From NCBI GenBank assembly GCA_012513825.1, contig JAAZBL010000154.1, positions 1 to 37,825 of the forward strand: 37,825 bases of DNA, read 5' to 3'. Source of the stretch: Limnobacter sp. (GTDB lineage Bacteria; Pseudomonadota; Gammaproteobacteria; Burkholderiales; Burkholderiaceae_E). This document shows, piece after piece, positions 8,729 to 19,987 of the stretch (positions are counted from its first letter, which is position 1; every line of letters begins with the position of its first letter). A program made the position numbers and the translations under genes. Under the pieces are notes generated by a model that saw only the letters and a list, made by a program, of their open reading frames with translations, made no database searches and was not told the DNA's origin.

Positions 8729-9247
8729 TCAGAACGGGATGTCGTCGTCCATCGGGCCGAACGGATCGTCGCCGCCGACCGGCGCGTTGCGCGAGCCCTG
8801 GCCACGCGCATCGGCACCGCCTGCGCCCGAAGACCCGCCGCCGTAGCCGCCGCCCGACGAGCCGCGCCCGCGGCCGCCCGAGGACTCGCGCGAATAGTCG
8901 CCGCCTGCGCCCTCGCGCGAGCCGAGCATCTGCATTTCCTCGGCGATGATTTCGGTCGTGTAGCGCTCCTGGCCTTCCTTGTCGGTCCACTTGCGGGTCT
9001 TCAGGCGGCCCTCGACGTAGACCGAGCGGCCCTTCTTCAGGTATTCGCCCGCGATCTCGGCGAGCCGGTCGTAGAAGACGACGCGGTGCCATTCGGTTTC
9101 CTCGCGCTTCTCGCCGGTGGCCTTGTCCTTCCAGCTGCGCGTGGTCGCCAGCGACACGTTGCAGATGGCCCCGCCGTTGGGCGAATAGCGAACCTCCGGG
9201 TCGCGCCCGAGGTTGCCGACCAGGATCACCTTGTTTACTGCCGCCAT
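8729..9247 (-). CDS. ssb: Single-stranded DNA-binding protein
   Basis: The 172-residue protein is a standard bacterial SSB. It has an N-terminal OB fold (about 1-110: [17 protein letters not shown], then [19 protein letters not shown] and [20 protein letters not shown]), a Gly/Ser/Arg-rich flexible linker (about 115-155) and the acidic tip MDDDIPF that docks partner proteins of replication, recombination and repair. It protects single-stranded DNA as a tetramer. The ATG at 9247 has GGAGG eight bases upstream. It follows the MFS gene by 64 bases on the minus strand and sits near uvrA, an arrangement I recall in many betaproteobacteria. Confidence 0.97.
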   Translation of the reverse strand: MAAVNKVILVGNLGRDPEVRYSPNGGAICNVSLATTRSWKDKATGEKREETEWHRVVFYDRLAEIAGEYLKKGRSVYVEGRLKTRKWTDKEGQERYTTEIIAEEMQMLGSREGAGGDYSRESSGGRGRGSSGGGYGGGSSGAGGADARGQGSRNAPVGGDDPFGPMDDDIPF

Positions 9248-9311
9248 GCTGCCGTCCTCCGAACTGCCGAATCGATTGAATGAAAATGGATCATCGCGCG
9301 CCTTCTGCGGC

Positions 9312-10541
9312 TCAGGCCGCCTGCGGCTGCGCCCGCGACGGCCAGCGCTGGTGGCCGCGCGCGGCGAGCAGCCACAGCCCGCTCAGCGCCGCGCAGGCCA
9401 CGAACACCGCCGGCTTGCCCAGCCACTGCTGCAGCGCGCCCCCGAGCAGTCCGCCGGCGAACAGGCCCAGCGACTGCGTTGTGTTGTAGATCCCGAGCGC
9501 AGCCCCTTTCGCATCGACCGGGGCGAGCCGCGAAACGAGCGAAGGCAGGCTCGCCTCGAGCACATTGAACGCGGTGAAGAAGGCCAGCATCAAGCCCGTC
9601 AGCGCGACTAGGCCGCTCGGCTGAAGCGCGAGCAGCAGCTGCACGAGCAGCAGCAGCGCCACCGCGCCGATGAACAGGCTGCGCATCCGGCCCTGCCGCT
9701 CGCCCCACAGCAGCCCCGGGAGCATGATCAGGAAGGAAGCCAGCACGACCGGCAGGTAGAGCTTCCAATGCGCATCGACCGGCAGTCCGGCACGTTCGAC
9801 CAGCCAGATCGGCACGACGACGAACATCGCCATCTGCACCGCATGCAGGACGAAGATGCCCAGGTTCAGCCGCATCAGGTCGGGCTCGAAGGCCACCTCG
9901 CGGAAGCGCGTGGGCTCGTCGCCGTGCGATGCCGGCGCCGATGCCGGCGGCGTGATCCAGTGCACGACCACGATCCCGGCCAGCGCGAGCACGCCGGTCA
10001 GCGCGAAGATCCCGTCCATGCCGATCGCCGCATAGAGCAGCGGCGCCAGGACCAGCGACAGCGCGAAGGTCAGCCCGATCGAGCCGCCGACCATCGCCAT
10101 CGCCTTCGTGCGCTGGCTGTCGCGCGTGGAATCGGCGATGAACGCGGTGACGGCCGCCGAGATCGCCCCGGCCCCCTGCAGCGCCCGGCCGGCCACGACC
10201 AGCCACAGCGTGTCGGCCGCCGCGGCCACGAAGCTGCCGAGCGCGAACACCAGCAGGCCTGCCACGATGACCGGCTTGCGCCCCAGCCGATCCGATGCGA
10301 TGCCCAGCGGCAGCTGGAGCAGCGCCTGGGTCAGGCCGTAGATGCCGAGCGCCAGCCCGATCAGCGCGGCGTCGTCGCCGCCCGGCATCCCGCGCGCGTG
10401 CACGGCGAAGACCGGCAGGATCAGGAACAGCCCGAGCATGCGCAGCGCGAAGATCGACGCGAGCGACGCGCTGGCGCGCAGCTCGGAGCGTGTCATGCCG
10501 CGGGGATCGGGTGTATCGGGTGGGGAACCGGGGGGCATCAT
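9312..10541 (-). CDS. MFS transporter
   Basis: This 409-residue major facilitator protein has about 12 membrane helices. The loop between helices 2 and 3 carries motif A as [14 protein letters not shown], and helix 1 begins at [16 protein letters not shown], like YajR-type drug/proton antiporters. It lacks YajR's extra C-terminal cytoplasmic domain. Substrate unknown. The first ATG (10541) is given; an in-frame ATG at 10496 (MTRSELRAS) fits the usual family N-terminus as well, and neither has a strong ribosome site. The gene is divergent from uvrA, with 91 bases between the starts, and ssb follows on the same strand. Confidence 0.85.
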   Translation of the reverse strand: MMPPGSPPDTPDPRGMTRSELRASASLASIFALRMLGLFLILPVFAVHARGMPGGDDAALIGLALGIYGLTQALLQLPLGIASDRLGRKPVIVAGLLVFALGSFVAAAADTLWLVVAGRALQGAGAISAAVTAFIADSTRDSQRTKAMAMVGGSIGLTFALSLVLAPLLYAAIGMDGIFALTGVLALAGIVVVHWITPPASAPASHGDEPTRFREVAFEPDLMRLNLGIFVLHAVQMAMFVVVPIWLVERAGLPVDAHWKLYLPVVLASFLIMLPGLLWGERQGRMRSLFIGAVALLLLVQLLLALQPSGLVALTGLMLAFFTAFNVLEASLPSLVSRLAPVDAKGAALGIYNTTQSLGLFAGGLLGGALQQWLGKPAVFVACAALSGLWLLAARGHQRWPSRAQPQAA

Positions 10542-10558
10542 CGAGGCAACCTGCGACC

Positions 10559-10571
10559 GGTTATATTAGCC
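10559..10571. promoter_or_regulatory. AT-rich near-palindrome between the MFS gene and uvrA
   Basis: GGTTATATTAGCC is nearly symmetric and is the only AT-rich patch in the divergent spacer. It offers a -10-like TATATT for uvrA (66 bases before its start) and TAATAT for the MFS gene. No LexA-type CTGT-N8-ACAG site is visible in the spacer. Confidence 0.3.
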
Positions 10572-10632
10572 GATTGCCCTTCCCGCCCTGGCCGGACGCT
10601 GACGGTCGACCGATCGACGCCTGCTCCCCGAA

Positions 10633-13600
10633 ATGGATTCGATACGCATTCGCGGCGCACGCACGCACAACCTGAAGAACGTCAATCTCGACCTGCCGCG
10701 CAACCAGCTGGTCGTGATCACCGGGCTGTCGGGATCGGGAAAGTCCTCGCTCGCCTTCGACACGCTGTATGCCGAGGGGCAGCGCCGCTACGTCGAGTCG
10801 CTGTCGGCCTATGCGCGGCAGTTCCTGCAGCTGATGGAGAAGCCCGACGTCGACCTGATCGAGGGCCTGTCGCCGGCGATCGCGATCGAGCAGAAGGCGA
10901 CCAGCCACAACCCGCGATCGACGGTCGGCACGGTGACCGAGATCCACGACTACCTGCGCCTGCTGTTCGCGCGCGTCGGCACGCCGTACTGCCCGTTCCA
11001 TCCCGAGCACCCGCTCGAAGCGCAGACGGTCTCGCAGATGGTCGACACGGTGCTCGCCATGCCGCAGGGCAGCCGCCTGATGATCCTCGCGCCGGTGCTC
11101 TCGGGCCGCAAGGGCGAACACGCCGAGCTGTTCGCCGACCTGCAGGCGCAGGGCTTCGTGCGCGTGCGCGTGCGCACCGAGGGCGAAGCGAACGGCAGCG
11201 CCGGCCAGGCGCAGATCACCGAGCTCGACGGTGGCGGCCCGGCGCTGAACCGCAACCAGAAGCACTGGATCGACGTCGTCGTCGACCGGATCAAGGTGAA
11301 CCCGTCGATCCAGCAGCGGCTCGTCGAATCGTTCGAGACGGCGCTGCGGCTCGCCGACGGGCGCGCGATCGTCCAGGACATGGACAGCGGCGTCGAGCAA
11401 CCGTTCTCCAGCCGCTATGCATGCCCGGTCTGCAACCATTCGCTGCCCGAGCTCGAACCGCGGCTCTTCTCGTTCAACAATCCGGCCGGCGCCTGCCCCG
11501 AGTGCGGCGGGCTCGGCACGATCGAGTTCATGGACCCGAAGCGGGTCGTCCAGTTCCCCAACCTGAGCCTGGCTTCGGGTGCGATCAAGGGCTGGGACCG
11601 GCGCAACCAGTTCTACTTCCAGCTGCTGCAGAACCTGGCCGCGCATTACGGCTTCGACATCGACACGCCGTTCGAGGAGCTGCCGGAGCGGGTGCGCTAC
11701 GTCATCCTGCAGGGCTCGGACAGCGAGAAGATCGCGTTCACCTATGCCGGCGACGGCGGCAAGCCCGTCGTTCGCGAACATCCGTTCGAGGGCGTGCTGC
11801 CGAACCTGCAGCGCCGGCTGCGCGAAACCGACTCGTCGCAGGTGCGCGACGAGCTGAGCCGCTACCAGAACACGCGCAGCTGCCCGGGCTGCGAAGGCAC
11901 GCGATTGCGGCTCGATGCGCGCTGCGTGCGCGTCGGGCCGCGTGGCGCGGACCGCCCGATCTGGCAACTGTCGGGAATGACGCTGCGCGAATCGCTGGAC
12001 TGGTTCGACGCGCTCGAGCTGCCCGGCGCGCGCCAGAAGATCGGCGAGCGGATCGTGCGCGAGATCGTCAACCGGCTGCGTTTCCTGAACAACGTCGGTC
12101 TCGACTACCTGTCGCTCGACCGTCCCGCCGAGACGCTGTCCGGAGGCGAGTCGCAGCGCATCAGGCTCGCCTCGCAGATCGGCTCCGGGCTGACCGGCGT
12201 GATGTACGTGCTCGACGAGCCGTCGATCGGACTGCACCAGCGCGACAACGACCGGTTGATCGGAACGCTGCGCCACCTGCGCGATCTCGGCAACTCGGTG
12301 CTGGTCGTCGAGCACGACGAAGACGCGATCCTCGCGGCCGATCACGTCGTCGACATGGGCCCGGGTGCCGGCGAGCACGGCGGCCAGGTCGTCGCATCGG
12401 GTCGGCCCGAAGAGATCGCCGCGAACCCCGATTCGCTGACCGGGCAATACCTGTCCGGGGCGTTGCGCATCGAGGTGCCGAAGCTGCGCAAGGAACCCGA
12501 CGGACGCTCGATCATCGTCCACGGCGCCAGCGGCAACAACCTGCGCGAGGTCGACGCCGAACTGCCGATCGGGCTGCTGATCTGCGTGACCGGCGTCTCC
12601 GGTTCGGGCAAGTCGACGCTGATCAACGACACGCTGTACGCGGCGGCGGCCCGCCAGCTGTACCGCTCGTCGGCCGAGCCGGCGGCGCACGACCGCATCG
12701 AAGGCCTCGATCACATCGACAAGGTGATCAGCGTCGACCAGAGTCCGATCGGACGCACGCCGCGCTCGAACCCGGCCACCTACACCGGCCTGTTCACGCC
12801 GATCCGCGAGCTGTTCGCGGGCACGCCGACGGCGCGCGAGCGCGGCTACGGTCCCGGCCGCTTCTCGTTCAACGTGAAGGGCGGACGCTGCGAAGCCTGC
12901 GAGGGCGACGGGATGATCCGGGTCGAGATGCACTTCCTGCCCGACGTCTACGTGCCCTGCGACCGCTGTCACGGCCGGCGCTACAACCGCGAGACGCTCG
13001 AAGTCCAGTACAAGGGACGCAACGTCGCCGAAGTGCTCGACATGACGATCGACCAGGCGGCCGTTTTCTTCGACGCGGTGCCGGCGATCCGGCGCAAGCT
13101 GCAGACGCTGCTCGACGTGGGCCTCGGCTACGTCCGGCTGGGCCAGGCGGCGACCACGCTGTCGGGCGGCGAGGCGCAGCGCGTGAAGCTGGCCGAGGAA
13201 CTGTCGAAGCGCGACACCGGCCGCACGCTGTACATCCTCGACGAGCCGACGACCGGCCTGCACTTCCACGACATCGCACTGCTGCTGAAAGTCATCCACC
13301 AGCTGCGCGACCACGGCAACACGATCATCGTCATCGAGCACAACCTCGACGTGATCAAGACCGCCGACTGGATCGTCGACATGGGACCGGAAGGCGGCGA
13401 CGGCGGCGGCGCGATCGTCGCGGCCGGCCCGCCGGAGGCGATCGCCGGCTGCCCGGACAGCCACACCGGGCGCTACCTGGCGCGGGCGCTGCGGCGGGCG
13501 GCCGCGCCGGACGCGCCGGACGCGCCGCGCGAGGCTGGCGCTCGCGCCGGCGCGGCGCGCGGCTCCGGTGCGTCCGACGCGCCCGACGGGTCGGACGGCC

Positions 13601-13653
13601 GTGCTGCGCCGGCGCGAGGACGGAAGCGGTCGCGGCGCACGGCAGCCGCCTAG
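10633..13653 (+). CDS. uvrA: Excinuclease ABC subunit A
   Basis: UvrA is the damage-sensing ATPase of nucleotide excision repair. The 1006-residue product has two ABC ATPase halves. The first Walker A is GLSGSGKSS at about 31-39, with its signature [19 protein letters not shown] followed by [15 protein letters not shown]. The second is GVSGSGKST near 655, with [15 protein letters not shown] and [14 protein letters not shown]. The zinc-finger cysteines are seen as CPVCNHSL...CPECGG in half one and CEACEGDG...[10 protein letters not shown] in half two. The last 55 or so residues are a low-complexity Ala/Gly/Arg/Asp tail, making the protein longer than the usual ~940-950. No ribosome site is obvious before the ATG at 10633, but [16 protein letters not shown] is the normal N-terminus. 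Confidence 0.98.
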   Translation: MDSIRIRGARTHNLKNVNLDLPRNQLVVITGLSGSGKSSLAFDTLYAEGQRRYVESLSAYARQFLQLMEKPDVDLIEGLSPAIAIEQKATSHNPRSTVGTVTEIHDYLRLLFARVGTPYCPFHPEHPLEAQTVSQMVDTVLAMPQGSRLMILAPVLSGRKGEHAELFADLQAQGFVRVRVRTEGEANGSAGQAQITELDGGGPALNRNQKHWIDVVVDRIKVNPSIQQRLVESFETALRLADGRAIVQDMDSGVEQPFSSRYACPVCNHSLPELEPRLFSFNNPAGACPECGGLGTIEFMDPKRVVQFPNLSLASGAIKGWDRRNQFYFQLLQNLAAHYGFDIDTPFEELPERVRYVILQGSDSEKIAFTYAGDGGKPVVREHPFEGVLPNLQRRLRETDSSQVRDELSRYQNTRSCPGCEGTRLRLDARCVRVGPRGADRPIWQLSGMTLRESLDWFDALELPGARQKIGERIVREIVNRLRFLNNVGLDYLSLDRPAETLSGGESQRIRLASQIGSGLTGVMYVLDEPSIGLHQRDNDRLIGTLRHLRDLGNSVLVVEHDEDAILAADHVVDMGPGAGEHGGQVVASGRPEEIAANPDSLTGQYLSGALRIEVPKLRKEPDGRSIIVHGASGNNLREVDAELPIGLLICVTGVSGSGKSTLINDTLYAAAARQLYRSSAEPAAHDRIEGLDHIDKVISVDQSPIGRTPRSNPATYTGLFTPIRELFAGTPTARERGYGPGRFSFNVKGGRCEACEGDGMIRVEMHFLPDVYVPCDRCHGRRYNRETLEVQYKGRNVAEVLDMTIDQAAVFFDAVPAIRRKLQTLLDVGLGYVRLGQAATTLSGGEAQRVKLAEELSKRDTGRTLYILDEPTTGLHFHDIALLLKVIHQLRDHGNTIIVIEHNLDVIKTADWIVDMGPEGGDGGGAIVAAGPPEAIAGCPDSHTGRYLARALRRAAAPDAPDAPREAGARAGAARGSGASDAPDGSDGRAAPARGRKRSRRTAAA

Positions 13654-13752
13654 GAGGCTGCCGGCTGGCGGTCTGCAGGGCAGCAGTGCCGACTATGGCA
13701 GCGCGCCGCGCGGCCCCATACACTTCCGACACCTGATCCTTCGGCCGAACAC

Positions 13753-14421
13753 ATGCGAACCCCGCTGCGTCGCCTCCTCAACACTTTCGTCACCGGTGCG
13801 CTGGCCGCGCTGCCGCTGGCGGCGACCGTCGCGATCCTGATCTGGGCGGCACGGCTGGCTGCGAACTACCTGGGCCCGTACAGCCTGATCGGACGCGGGT
13901 TGAGCTCGATCGGCCTCGGCCTCGGACGTTCGGAAGTGTTCGCCTACGCGATCGGCGTCGCCGCGGTCCTGCTGGCGATCTTCCTGCTCGGCATCATCGT
14001 CCAGACGCGCTTGCGCCGCGTGTTCGCCTGGGCGACGGACAGCTTCGTGCGGCGGATTCCGGTCGTGCGCGGCGTCTACGACACGGTCAGCAAGTTCGTG
14101 TCGCTGCTGGGCCAGGGGGCGCAGGACGACCCCACCCGCACGCGTTCGATGAGCCCGGTCTGGCTGCACTTCGGCGGCGTCGGCGGGGTCGCCGTGCTTG
14201 GCCTGCTGTCGACCCCCGAACCGATCCGGATCGGCGAGCTCGACTACTACGCCGTGCTCGTGCCGACGGCACCCGTCCCGGTCGGCGGCGGGCTCATGTA
14301 CGCGCCGGTCGACTGGGTTCGGCCGGCCGAGGTCGGCGTCGACGGGCTGACCAGCATCTACGTGTCGATGGGAATCACCTCGCGCCAGCACGTCGGCGCG
14401 GACGCCGCGTCTGCACGATAG
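13753..14421 (+). CDS. DUF502 family membrane protein
   Basis: The 222-residue protein has two membrane helices near the N-terminus (about 10-35 and 60-85) and the DUF502 hallmark after them: RRIPVVRGVYDTVSKFVSLL. Later come a PVWLHFGGVGG-like strand, VLVPTAPVPVGGGLMYAPVDWV and ITSRQHVG. Function is not established for the family. It starts 99 bases after uvrA on the same strand. In Burkholderiales I recall this family between fmdB and aspS; here those genes lie about 5 kb away on the other strand. Confidence 0.85.
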   Translation: MRTPLRRLLNTFVTGALAALPLAATVAILIWAARLAANYLGPYSLIGRGLSSIGLGLGRSEVFAYAIGVAAVLLAIFLLGIIVQTRLRRVFAWATDSFVRRIPVVRGVYDTVSKFVSLLGQGAQDDPTRTRSMSPVWLHFGGVGGVAVLGLLSTPEPIRIGELDYYAVLVPTAPVPVGGGLMYAPVDWVRPAEVGVDGLTSIYVSMGITSRQHVGADAASAR

Positions 14422-14426
14422 GGGAC

Positions 14427-14459
14427 GGCCAGCGCTGGCCTGCGCCGGCCTGCGCTGGC
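14427..14459. terminator. Palindromic convergent-gene terminator candidate
   Basis: Between the DUF502 stop (14421) and the aldolase stop (14462) lie a perfect 14-base palindrome GGCCAGCGCTGGCC (14427-14440) and an overlapping alternative 8-bp stem, GCCAGCGC (14428-14435) with GCGCTGGC (14452-14459). No T run follows. The position between convergent genes suggests a shared terminator. Confidence 0.45.
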
Positions 14460-14461
14460 GG

Positions 14462-15318
14462 TCAGCCGGCCCGTCGGTAGCCGGCGAAACGCGCAAGCAC
14501 CCGCGCCATCTCGTCGGCCGGCAGCACGACCGGTTCGCCGAGCTGCAGCGCCTGCGCGTACATGCGCGCCAGCGACTCGAGCTCGACCGACAGCTCGAGC
14601 GCACCGGCCAGCGTGGCGCCGAGCGCGACCGTTCCGTGATTGGCGAGAAGGCAGGCGCGACGCCCGGCGAGCGCGGCGACGGCCGCCCGCGACAGATCGG
14701 CACTGCCGAAGGTCGCGTAGGCCGCGCAGCGAATGTCGTTGCCGCCGGCCACCGCCACCATGTAGTGAAAGGCCGGAATTCCGTCCGCCTGCACGCGCGG
14801 CAGGCAGGCCAGCGCGGTCGCCGCCGGCGAATGCACATGGACCACCGCGCCGGCATCGCTGCGCGCCGCATACACGTCGCGGTGCATCCGCCACTCGGAC
14901 GAGGGCCTGTGCGACGGCAGCGCGCCCGGCACGGCCTGGCCCTCGGGGACCCGCTGGCCGGGACCCTCGTCCTCCCCGTCGGGGACCCGCTGGCCGGGGC
15001 CTTCGTCCTCGCTCTGTTTGCCGGGCGCGGTCGCAGGATCCGGCTCGTCGGCATCGAGCGGCAGCCAGACGAGGTCGGCAGCCGTCATCGTCTCGTAGGG
15101 CATCGCCGCCGGGGTGATCAGCATGCCCGCGCCGCGCGGGCCGCCCCGGTGCCAGCGCAGCGACACGTTGCCGGCGCGCCCGGGATTCAGGCCCAGCGCG
15201 CCCATCTTCAGGCAGGCGTCGACGATGGCTCGCCGCGCCGTGTTCTCGTCGGCGAGCGCCGGATCGCGGCCGCCGGTACCGGCCGCGCCCGGAGCCACGC
15301 CGCTGGCCTGCCTGCCGC

Positions 15319-15322
<4 letters not shown>
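14462..15322 (-). CDS. Class II aldolase/adducin family protein, putative methylthioribulose-1-phosphate aldolase or dehydratase
   Basis: This 286-residue protein has the class II aldolase fold. Visible are GRAGNVSLRW (phosphate loop), LITPAAMPYE, SSEWRMHRDVYAAR, the zinc ligands in VVHVHSPAAT, and the third ligand region LANHGTVALGAT. Its start overlaps the mtnA stop by four bases, so it should act on the MtnA product, 5-methylthioribulose-1-phosphate or the 5-deoxy analogue. Two options are known: MtnB-type dehydration in the methionine salvage pathway, or Ald2-type cleavage to dihydroxyacetone phosphate and an aldehyde. No mtnC, mtnD or mtnE is nearby, which slightly favours the aldolase. 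A polar insert of about 35 residues with a duplicated 12-mer interrupts the region before SSEWR. The N-terminal 25 residues look unstructured. Confidence 0.75.
14943..15014. repeat. 36-bp tandem duplication inside the class II aldolase gene
   Basis: Two copies (14943-14978 and 14979-15014) agree in all but a few bases at the end of the second. Being 36 bases long the duplication keeps the frame and encodes EDEGPGQRVPDG followed by EDEGPGQRVPEG in the protein. Confidence 0.9.
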
Positions 15323-16431
<1,109 letters not shown>

Positions 16432-16571
16432 CTTTCGTATCATTGCGGCTTGGCGCACGTCGGCCAGACGCCGCCCGATCCCAGTCTAAACGAAGGCCCG
16501 GAGGCAGACGCCGACGCGGGCCCTGCCTGCCGCCGACCAGCCGCCGCGGGCCCACGAGGTTCATTGTCGCC

Positions 16572-17327
16572 GTGATCGGCTTGTCGCTGTTTTCCGCGTT
16601 CCTGTTCGGTCTGCTCGGCGGCGCGCACTGCGCGTCGATGTGCGGCGGCATCGTCGCCGTGCTCGGCGCGCGCCACCGGATCATCCCGATCCAGGCCGTC
16701 GACGCGGCCAGCGGCGCGGCGATCGCTGCGCCCTCGGCCGCCGCTCCGCTCGCCTACAACCTCGGGCGGATCACCAGCTACGCGATTGCCGGCGCGATCG
16801 CCGGGGGCATCGGCTCGACCGCGTGGATGGCGCAACACGTGCTGCCGGTCCAGCAGGCCGGCTTCGTCGCCGCGAACCTCGTCATGATCGCCCTCGGGCT
16901 GGCGCTCGCGATCGGCACCGGCCGGCTGGCACCGCTCGAACGACTCGGGGGCGGCGTCTGGCGTCGCCTCGCGCCGCTCGGAGCACGGCTGCTGCGCAGT
17001 CCGGGCCACGGCGGCGCGCTCGCCGCCGGCCTCGTTTGGGGCTGGGTGCCCTGCGGCATGGTCTACGGTGTCCTGGTCGCAGCGCTGGTTTCGGGCAGCG
17101 CCGCCGATGGCGCGCTGCTGATGCTGGCCTTCGGCCTGGGCACGCTGCCCAACCTGCTGCTGCTCGGCTGGCTCGCGCAGCGCGGCTCGCGCTGGATCGA
17201 CCGGCCTCGGCTGCGCATCGCGGCCGGCCTGCTGATCGTGGCCTTCGGCATCGCCGGGCTCGCCCGCATCGACCCGCTCGCCCATCTGCACGGTTTCGTC
17301 GAACTCTGCCTGCAGCCATGGCGGTGA
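16572..17327 (+). CDS. DsbD_2/SafE-like membrane protein of the cbb3 locus
   Basis: This 251-residue, six-helix or so membrane protein carries the motif GGAHCASMCGG in its first helix and GWVPCGMVYGVL in the fourth, the paired cysteine/proline signature of the DsbD-like transmembrane family (often annotated sulfite exporter TauE/SafE or UreH-like). Relatives commonly lie beside ccoI and ccoS and are thought to help deliver copper or thiol-reducing power to the oxidase; that role is inferred from context. The start GTG at 16572 is preferred because the protein then begins directly at the first helix; an upstream ATG at 16401 would add 57 non-family residues. It overlaps ccoI by ten bases. Confidence 0.82.
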   Translation: MIGLSLFSAFLFGLLGGAHCASMCGGIVAVLGARHRIIPIQAVDAASGAAIAAPSAAAPLAYNLGRITSYAIAGAIAGGIGSTAWMAQHVLPVQQAGFVAANLVMIALGLALAIGTGRLAPLERLGGGVWRRLAPLGARLLRSPGHGGALAAGLVWGWVPCGMVYGVLVAALVSGSAADGALLMLAFGLGTLPNLLLLGWLAQRGSRWIDRPRLRIAAGLLIVAFGIAGLARIDPLAHLHGFVELCLQPWR

Positions 17328-19987
17328 ACGCGCAGGCAGCCGTGGCGAAGACCGGCGACGCGGCAGCGGTTTCGACCGAAAATCCGATCGGGACCGGCGT
17401 GCTGTCGTGCTTTCACTGTAGCGAGCCGGTGCCGGCGCGCGGCCGCTGGCTCAGCCGCGTCGCAGGCGCCGAACGCGAGATGTGCTGCGCCGGGTGCCAG
17501 GCCGTTGCCGATGCCATCGTCGCGGCCGGGCTCGAAGACTACTATCGGACCCGGACCGCACCGGCCGCGCGCGGTGCCGACCTGCCGGCCGGCTTGGCGC
17601 TCGCGCCGTCGAGCGCCGCGTCTGCGGCCGGAGCGGCCGCGGCGGGCGCGTCGCCTGCCGATTCCGCCGGGCCCGGCCCGGCAGGCGCCGAAGCGCTGGC
17701 GATCTACGACGAACCCGAGATCCAGGCGCGCTTCGTACGCCAGGACGGCCCCGTCTGCGAGGCGAGCCTGCTGGTCGACGGGATCCGCTGCGGCGCCTGC
17801 GTCTGGCTGATCGAGCAGCACCTGCGCGCGCAGCCCGGCGTCGAGCAAGTCACGGTCAACATGGCCACCGAGCGCGCGACGCTGCGCTTCGACCCGCAGG
17901 CCGCACGACTGTCGACGCTGCTGGCGGCCGCCGGCGGGATCGGCTACCGGCTGCGACCCTTCGATGCGGCACGCCGCGAGCAGGCGCTGCGCAAGACCAG
18001 CCGCGACCTGTTCCGCCGGTTGTTCATCGCAGGCCTCGGCATGATGCAGGTGATGATGTACGCGTATCCGCAGTACATCGCGCAGCCCGGCGACATCGAG
18101 CCGCAATGGGACACGCTGCTGCGCTGGGCCAGCCTGCTGCTGACGCTGCCGGTCATCCTGTACTCGGCGCAGCCCTTTTTCGCCGGCGCCTGGCGCGACC
18201 TGCGCGCGCGCAGCCCCGGCATGGACGTGCCGGTCGCGATCGCACTGGCCGCCGCCTTCGCCGCCAGCGTCCATGCGACCTTCACCGGGCGCGGCGAAGT
18301 CTGGTTCGATTCGGTCACGATGTTCGTGTTCCTGCTGCTCGGCGCACGCTATCTCGAATGGATGGCGCGCCGGCAGGCGGCGCGCACGCTCGACGCGCTG
18401 TCGGCCGCGGTGCCGGAAACCGCCGAGCTCGTCGATCCGGCGACCGGCGCGTCGACGCGGGTGCCGGCGAACCGGCTGGCCCCCGGCGACCTGTTCCGCG
18501 TCGCACCGGGCGAGCGCATCGCCGTCGACGCCGAACTGCTCGACGACGCGACGACGATCGACCGCTCGCTGCTGACCGGCGAGTCGCATCCGGTGCCGGT
18601 CGGCCGTGGCCAGGCGGTGCCGGGCGGCGCGATCAACAGCGGCCACCCGGTCACGCTGCGCGCAGTGCGCGCCGCCGCCGACAGCACGATCTCGACGATC
18701 GAGCGCCTGGCCGAACGGGCCGCCGCGCAGCGGCCGCGACTGGTCACGCTGACCGACCGCGTCGCACGCGGCTTCGTCGTCGCACTGCTGCTGCTGGCGC
18801 TGGCCGTCTGGCTGATCTGGATGCAGCTCGATCCGTCGCGCGCCGCGCCGATCGCGATCGCCGTGCTGGTCGTCTCCTGTCCGTGCGCGCTGTCGCTGGC
18901 GACGCCGGCTGCGCTGGCTGCCGGCAGCAGTGCCGCGCTGCGCCAGCACATTCTGCTGGCCAGCGGCGACCTGCTGCTCGACGCGGCCGAGATCACCGAC
19001 GTCGTCTTCGACAAGACCGGCACGTTGACCGCCGGGCGCCCCGAACTGGTCGAGCTGACGCCGCTGCCCCGTGCCGTCGACGCGGCGCCGGCGAAAACGG
19101 CCGCGATCCCGGCCAATCCAGGGACCGGCGAAATCGACTGGCTGGCCGTCGCCGCCGCACTGGAAGCCGGGCAGCCGCACCCGGTCGCAGCGGCGATCCG
19201 CCGCGCCGCCGGCCAGCGCGCGCTGCCGATGACGAGCGACGCGCGAACGATCCCCGGGTCCGGCGTGCAGGCGCGGATCGACGGCCAGCTCTGGCGCCTC
19301 GGGAGCGCAGGCTTCGTGGCGTCCGACGCCTCCTCGGCAGCACCATCGGCACCGACCGGGCCGATCGACGCTTCCGACGCCCGGGACACGATCGTCTGGC
19401 TCGCCGACGAGTCCGGTCCGGTGGCACGGCTGCGATTTCGCGACCGACTGCGCGACGACGCGTGCGAGGTGGTCGCCGCGCTCGCCGCGCGCGGCCTGCG
19501 CCCGCACCTGCTGTCCGGCGACGCCCCGGCGACGGTCGCCGCAGCGGCGCGCGCGCTGGGCATCGCCGATCACCGCGGCGGCGCCGATCCGGCCGCCAAG
19601 CTCGCCTACGTGCGTGAACTGCAGGCGGCCGGTCGGCGCGTGATGATGGTCGGCGACGGCATCAACGACGCGCCGGTGCTGGCGGCTGCCGACGTTTCGG
19701 TCGCGTTCGGCGACGCGTCGTCGCTGGCGCGCACCGCTGCCGGCGTCGTCCTGCTCGGGGACCGGCTTTCGGATCTGTGCCGGCTGCATGACAATGCCTG
19801 CAGCACGCGACGCGTCGTCAGGCAGAATCTCGGTTGGGCGATGGTCTACAACACCCTCGCGATCCCGGCTGCCGCACTGGGCTGGGTCCCGCCGGTCGTC
19901 GCCGCCATCGGCATGTCGACGAGCTCGCTGCTCGTGGCCCTGAATTCCCTGCGATTGCTGCCCCGCAGCAAAACAGGAGTACAGTGA
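17318..19987 (+). CDS. ccoI: CcoI-type copper-exporting P1B ATPase
   Basis: The 889-residue heavy-metal ATPase provides copper for cbb3 oxidase assembly. The N-terminal region has CFHCSEPV and CCAGCQAV, the cysteine-rich domain of CcoI/FixI, then an Ala-rich linker. A heavy-metal-associated domain follows with GIRCGACVWLIEQ (Cys158, Cys161). The membrane metal site is SCPCALSLATP (Cys521, Cys523). The phosphorylation loop is DKTGTLTAG with Asp565, the TGES motif is seen as LLTGESHPVPVG, the His-Pro motif as GQPHPVAAAIR, and the hinge as GDGINDAPVLAAADV. All catalytic parts are present. A Pro/Ala-rich insert occurs in the nucleotide domain (about 680-695). It overlaps the gene before it and, at TGATG, ccoS after it. 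Confidence 0.93.
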   Translation: MAVNAQAAVAKTGDAAAVSTENPIGTGVLSCFHCSEPVPARGRWLSRVAGAEREMCCAGCQAVADAIVAAGLEDYYRTRTAPAARGADLPAGLALAPSSAASAAGAAAAGASPADSAGPGPAGAEALAIYDEPEIQARFVRQDGPVCEASLLVDGIRCGACVWLIEQHLRAQPGVEQVTVNMATERATLRFDPQAARLSTLLAAAGGIGYRLRPFDAARREQALRKTSRDLFRRLFIAGLGMMQVMMYAYPQYIAQPGDIEPQWDTLLRWASLLLTLPVILYSAQPFFAGAWRDLRARSPGMDVPVAIALAAAFAASVHATFTGRGEVWFDSVTMFVFLLLGARYLEWMARRQAARTLDALSAAVPETAELVDPATGASTRVPANRLAPGDLFRVAPGERIAVDAELLDDATTIDRSLLTGESHPVPVGRGQAVPGGAINSGHPVTLRAVRAAADSTISTIERLAERAAAQRPRLVTLTDRVARGFVVALLLLALAVWLIWMQLDPSRAAPIAIAVLVVSCPCALSLATPAALAAGSSAALRQHILLASGDLLLDAAEITDVVFDKTGTLTAGRPELVELTPLPRAVDAAPAKTAAIPANPGTGEIDWLAVAAALEAGQPHPVAAAIRRAAGQRALPMTSDARTIPGSGVQARIDGQLWRLGSAGFVASDASSAAPSAPTGPIDASDARDTIVWLADESGPVARLRFRDRLRDDACEVVAALAARGLRPHLLSGDAPATVAAAARALGIADHRGGADPAAKLAYVRELQAAGRRVMMVGDGINDAPVLAAADVSVAFGDASSLARTAAGVVLLGDRLSDLCRLHDNACSTRRVVRQNLGWAMVYNTLAIPAAALGWVPPVVAAIGMSTSSLLVALNSLRLLPRSKTGVQ

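Noticed and set aside
10542-10632. Possible SOS (LexA) box before uvrA
   Set aside because: No CTGT-N8-ACAG or close variant is present in the spacer.
10561-13464. Very long open frame antisense to uvrA
   Set aside because: The translation is Arg/Val/Asp-rich without any family motif and mirrors the codon bias of uvrA on the other strand; typical of GC-rich DNA.
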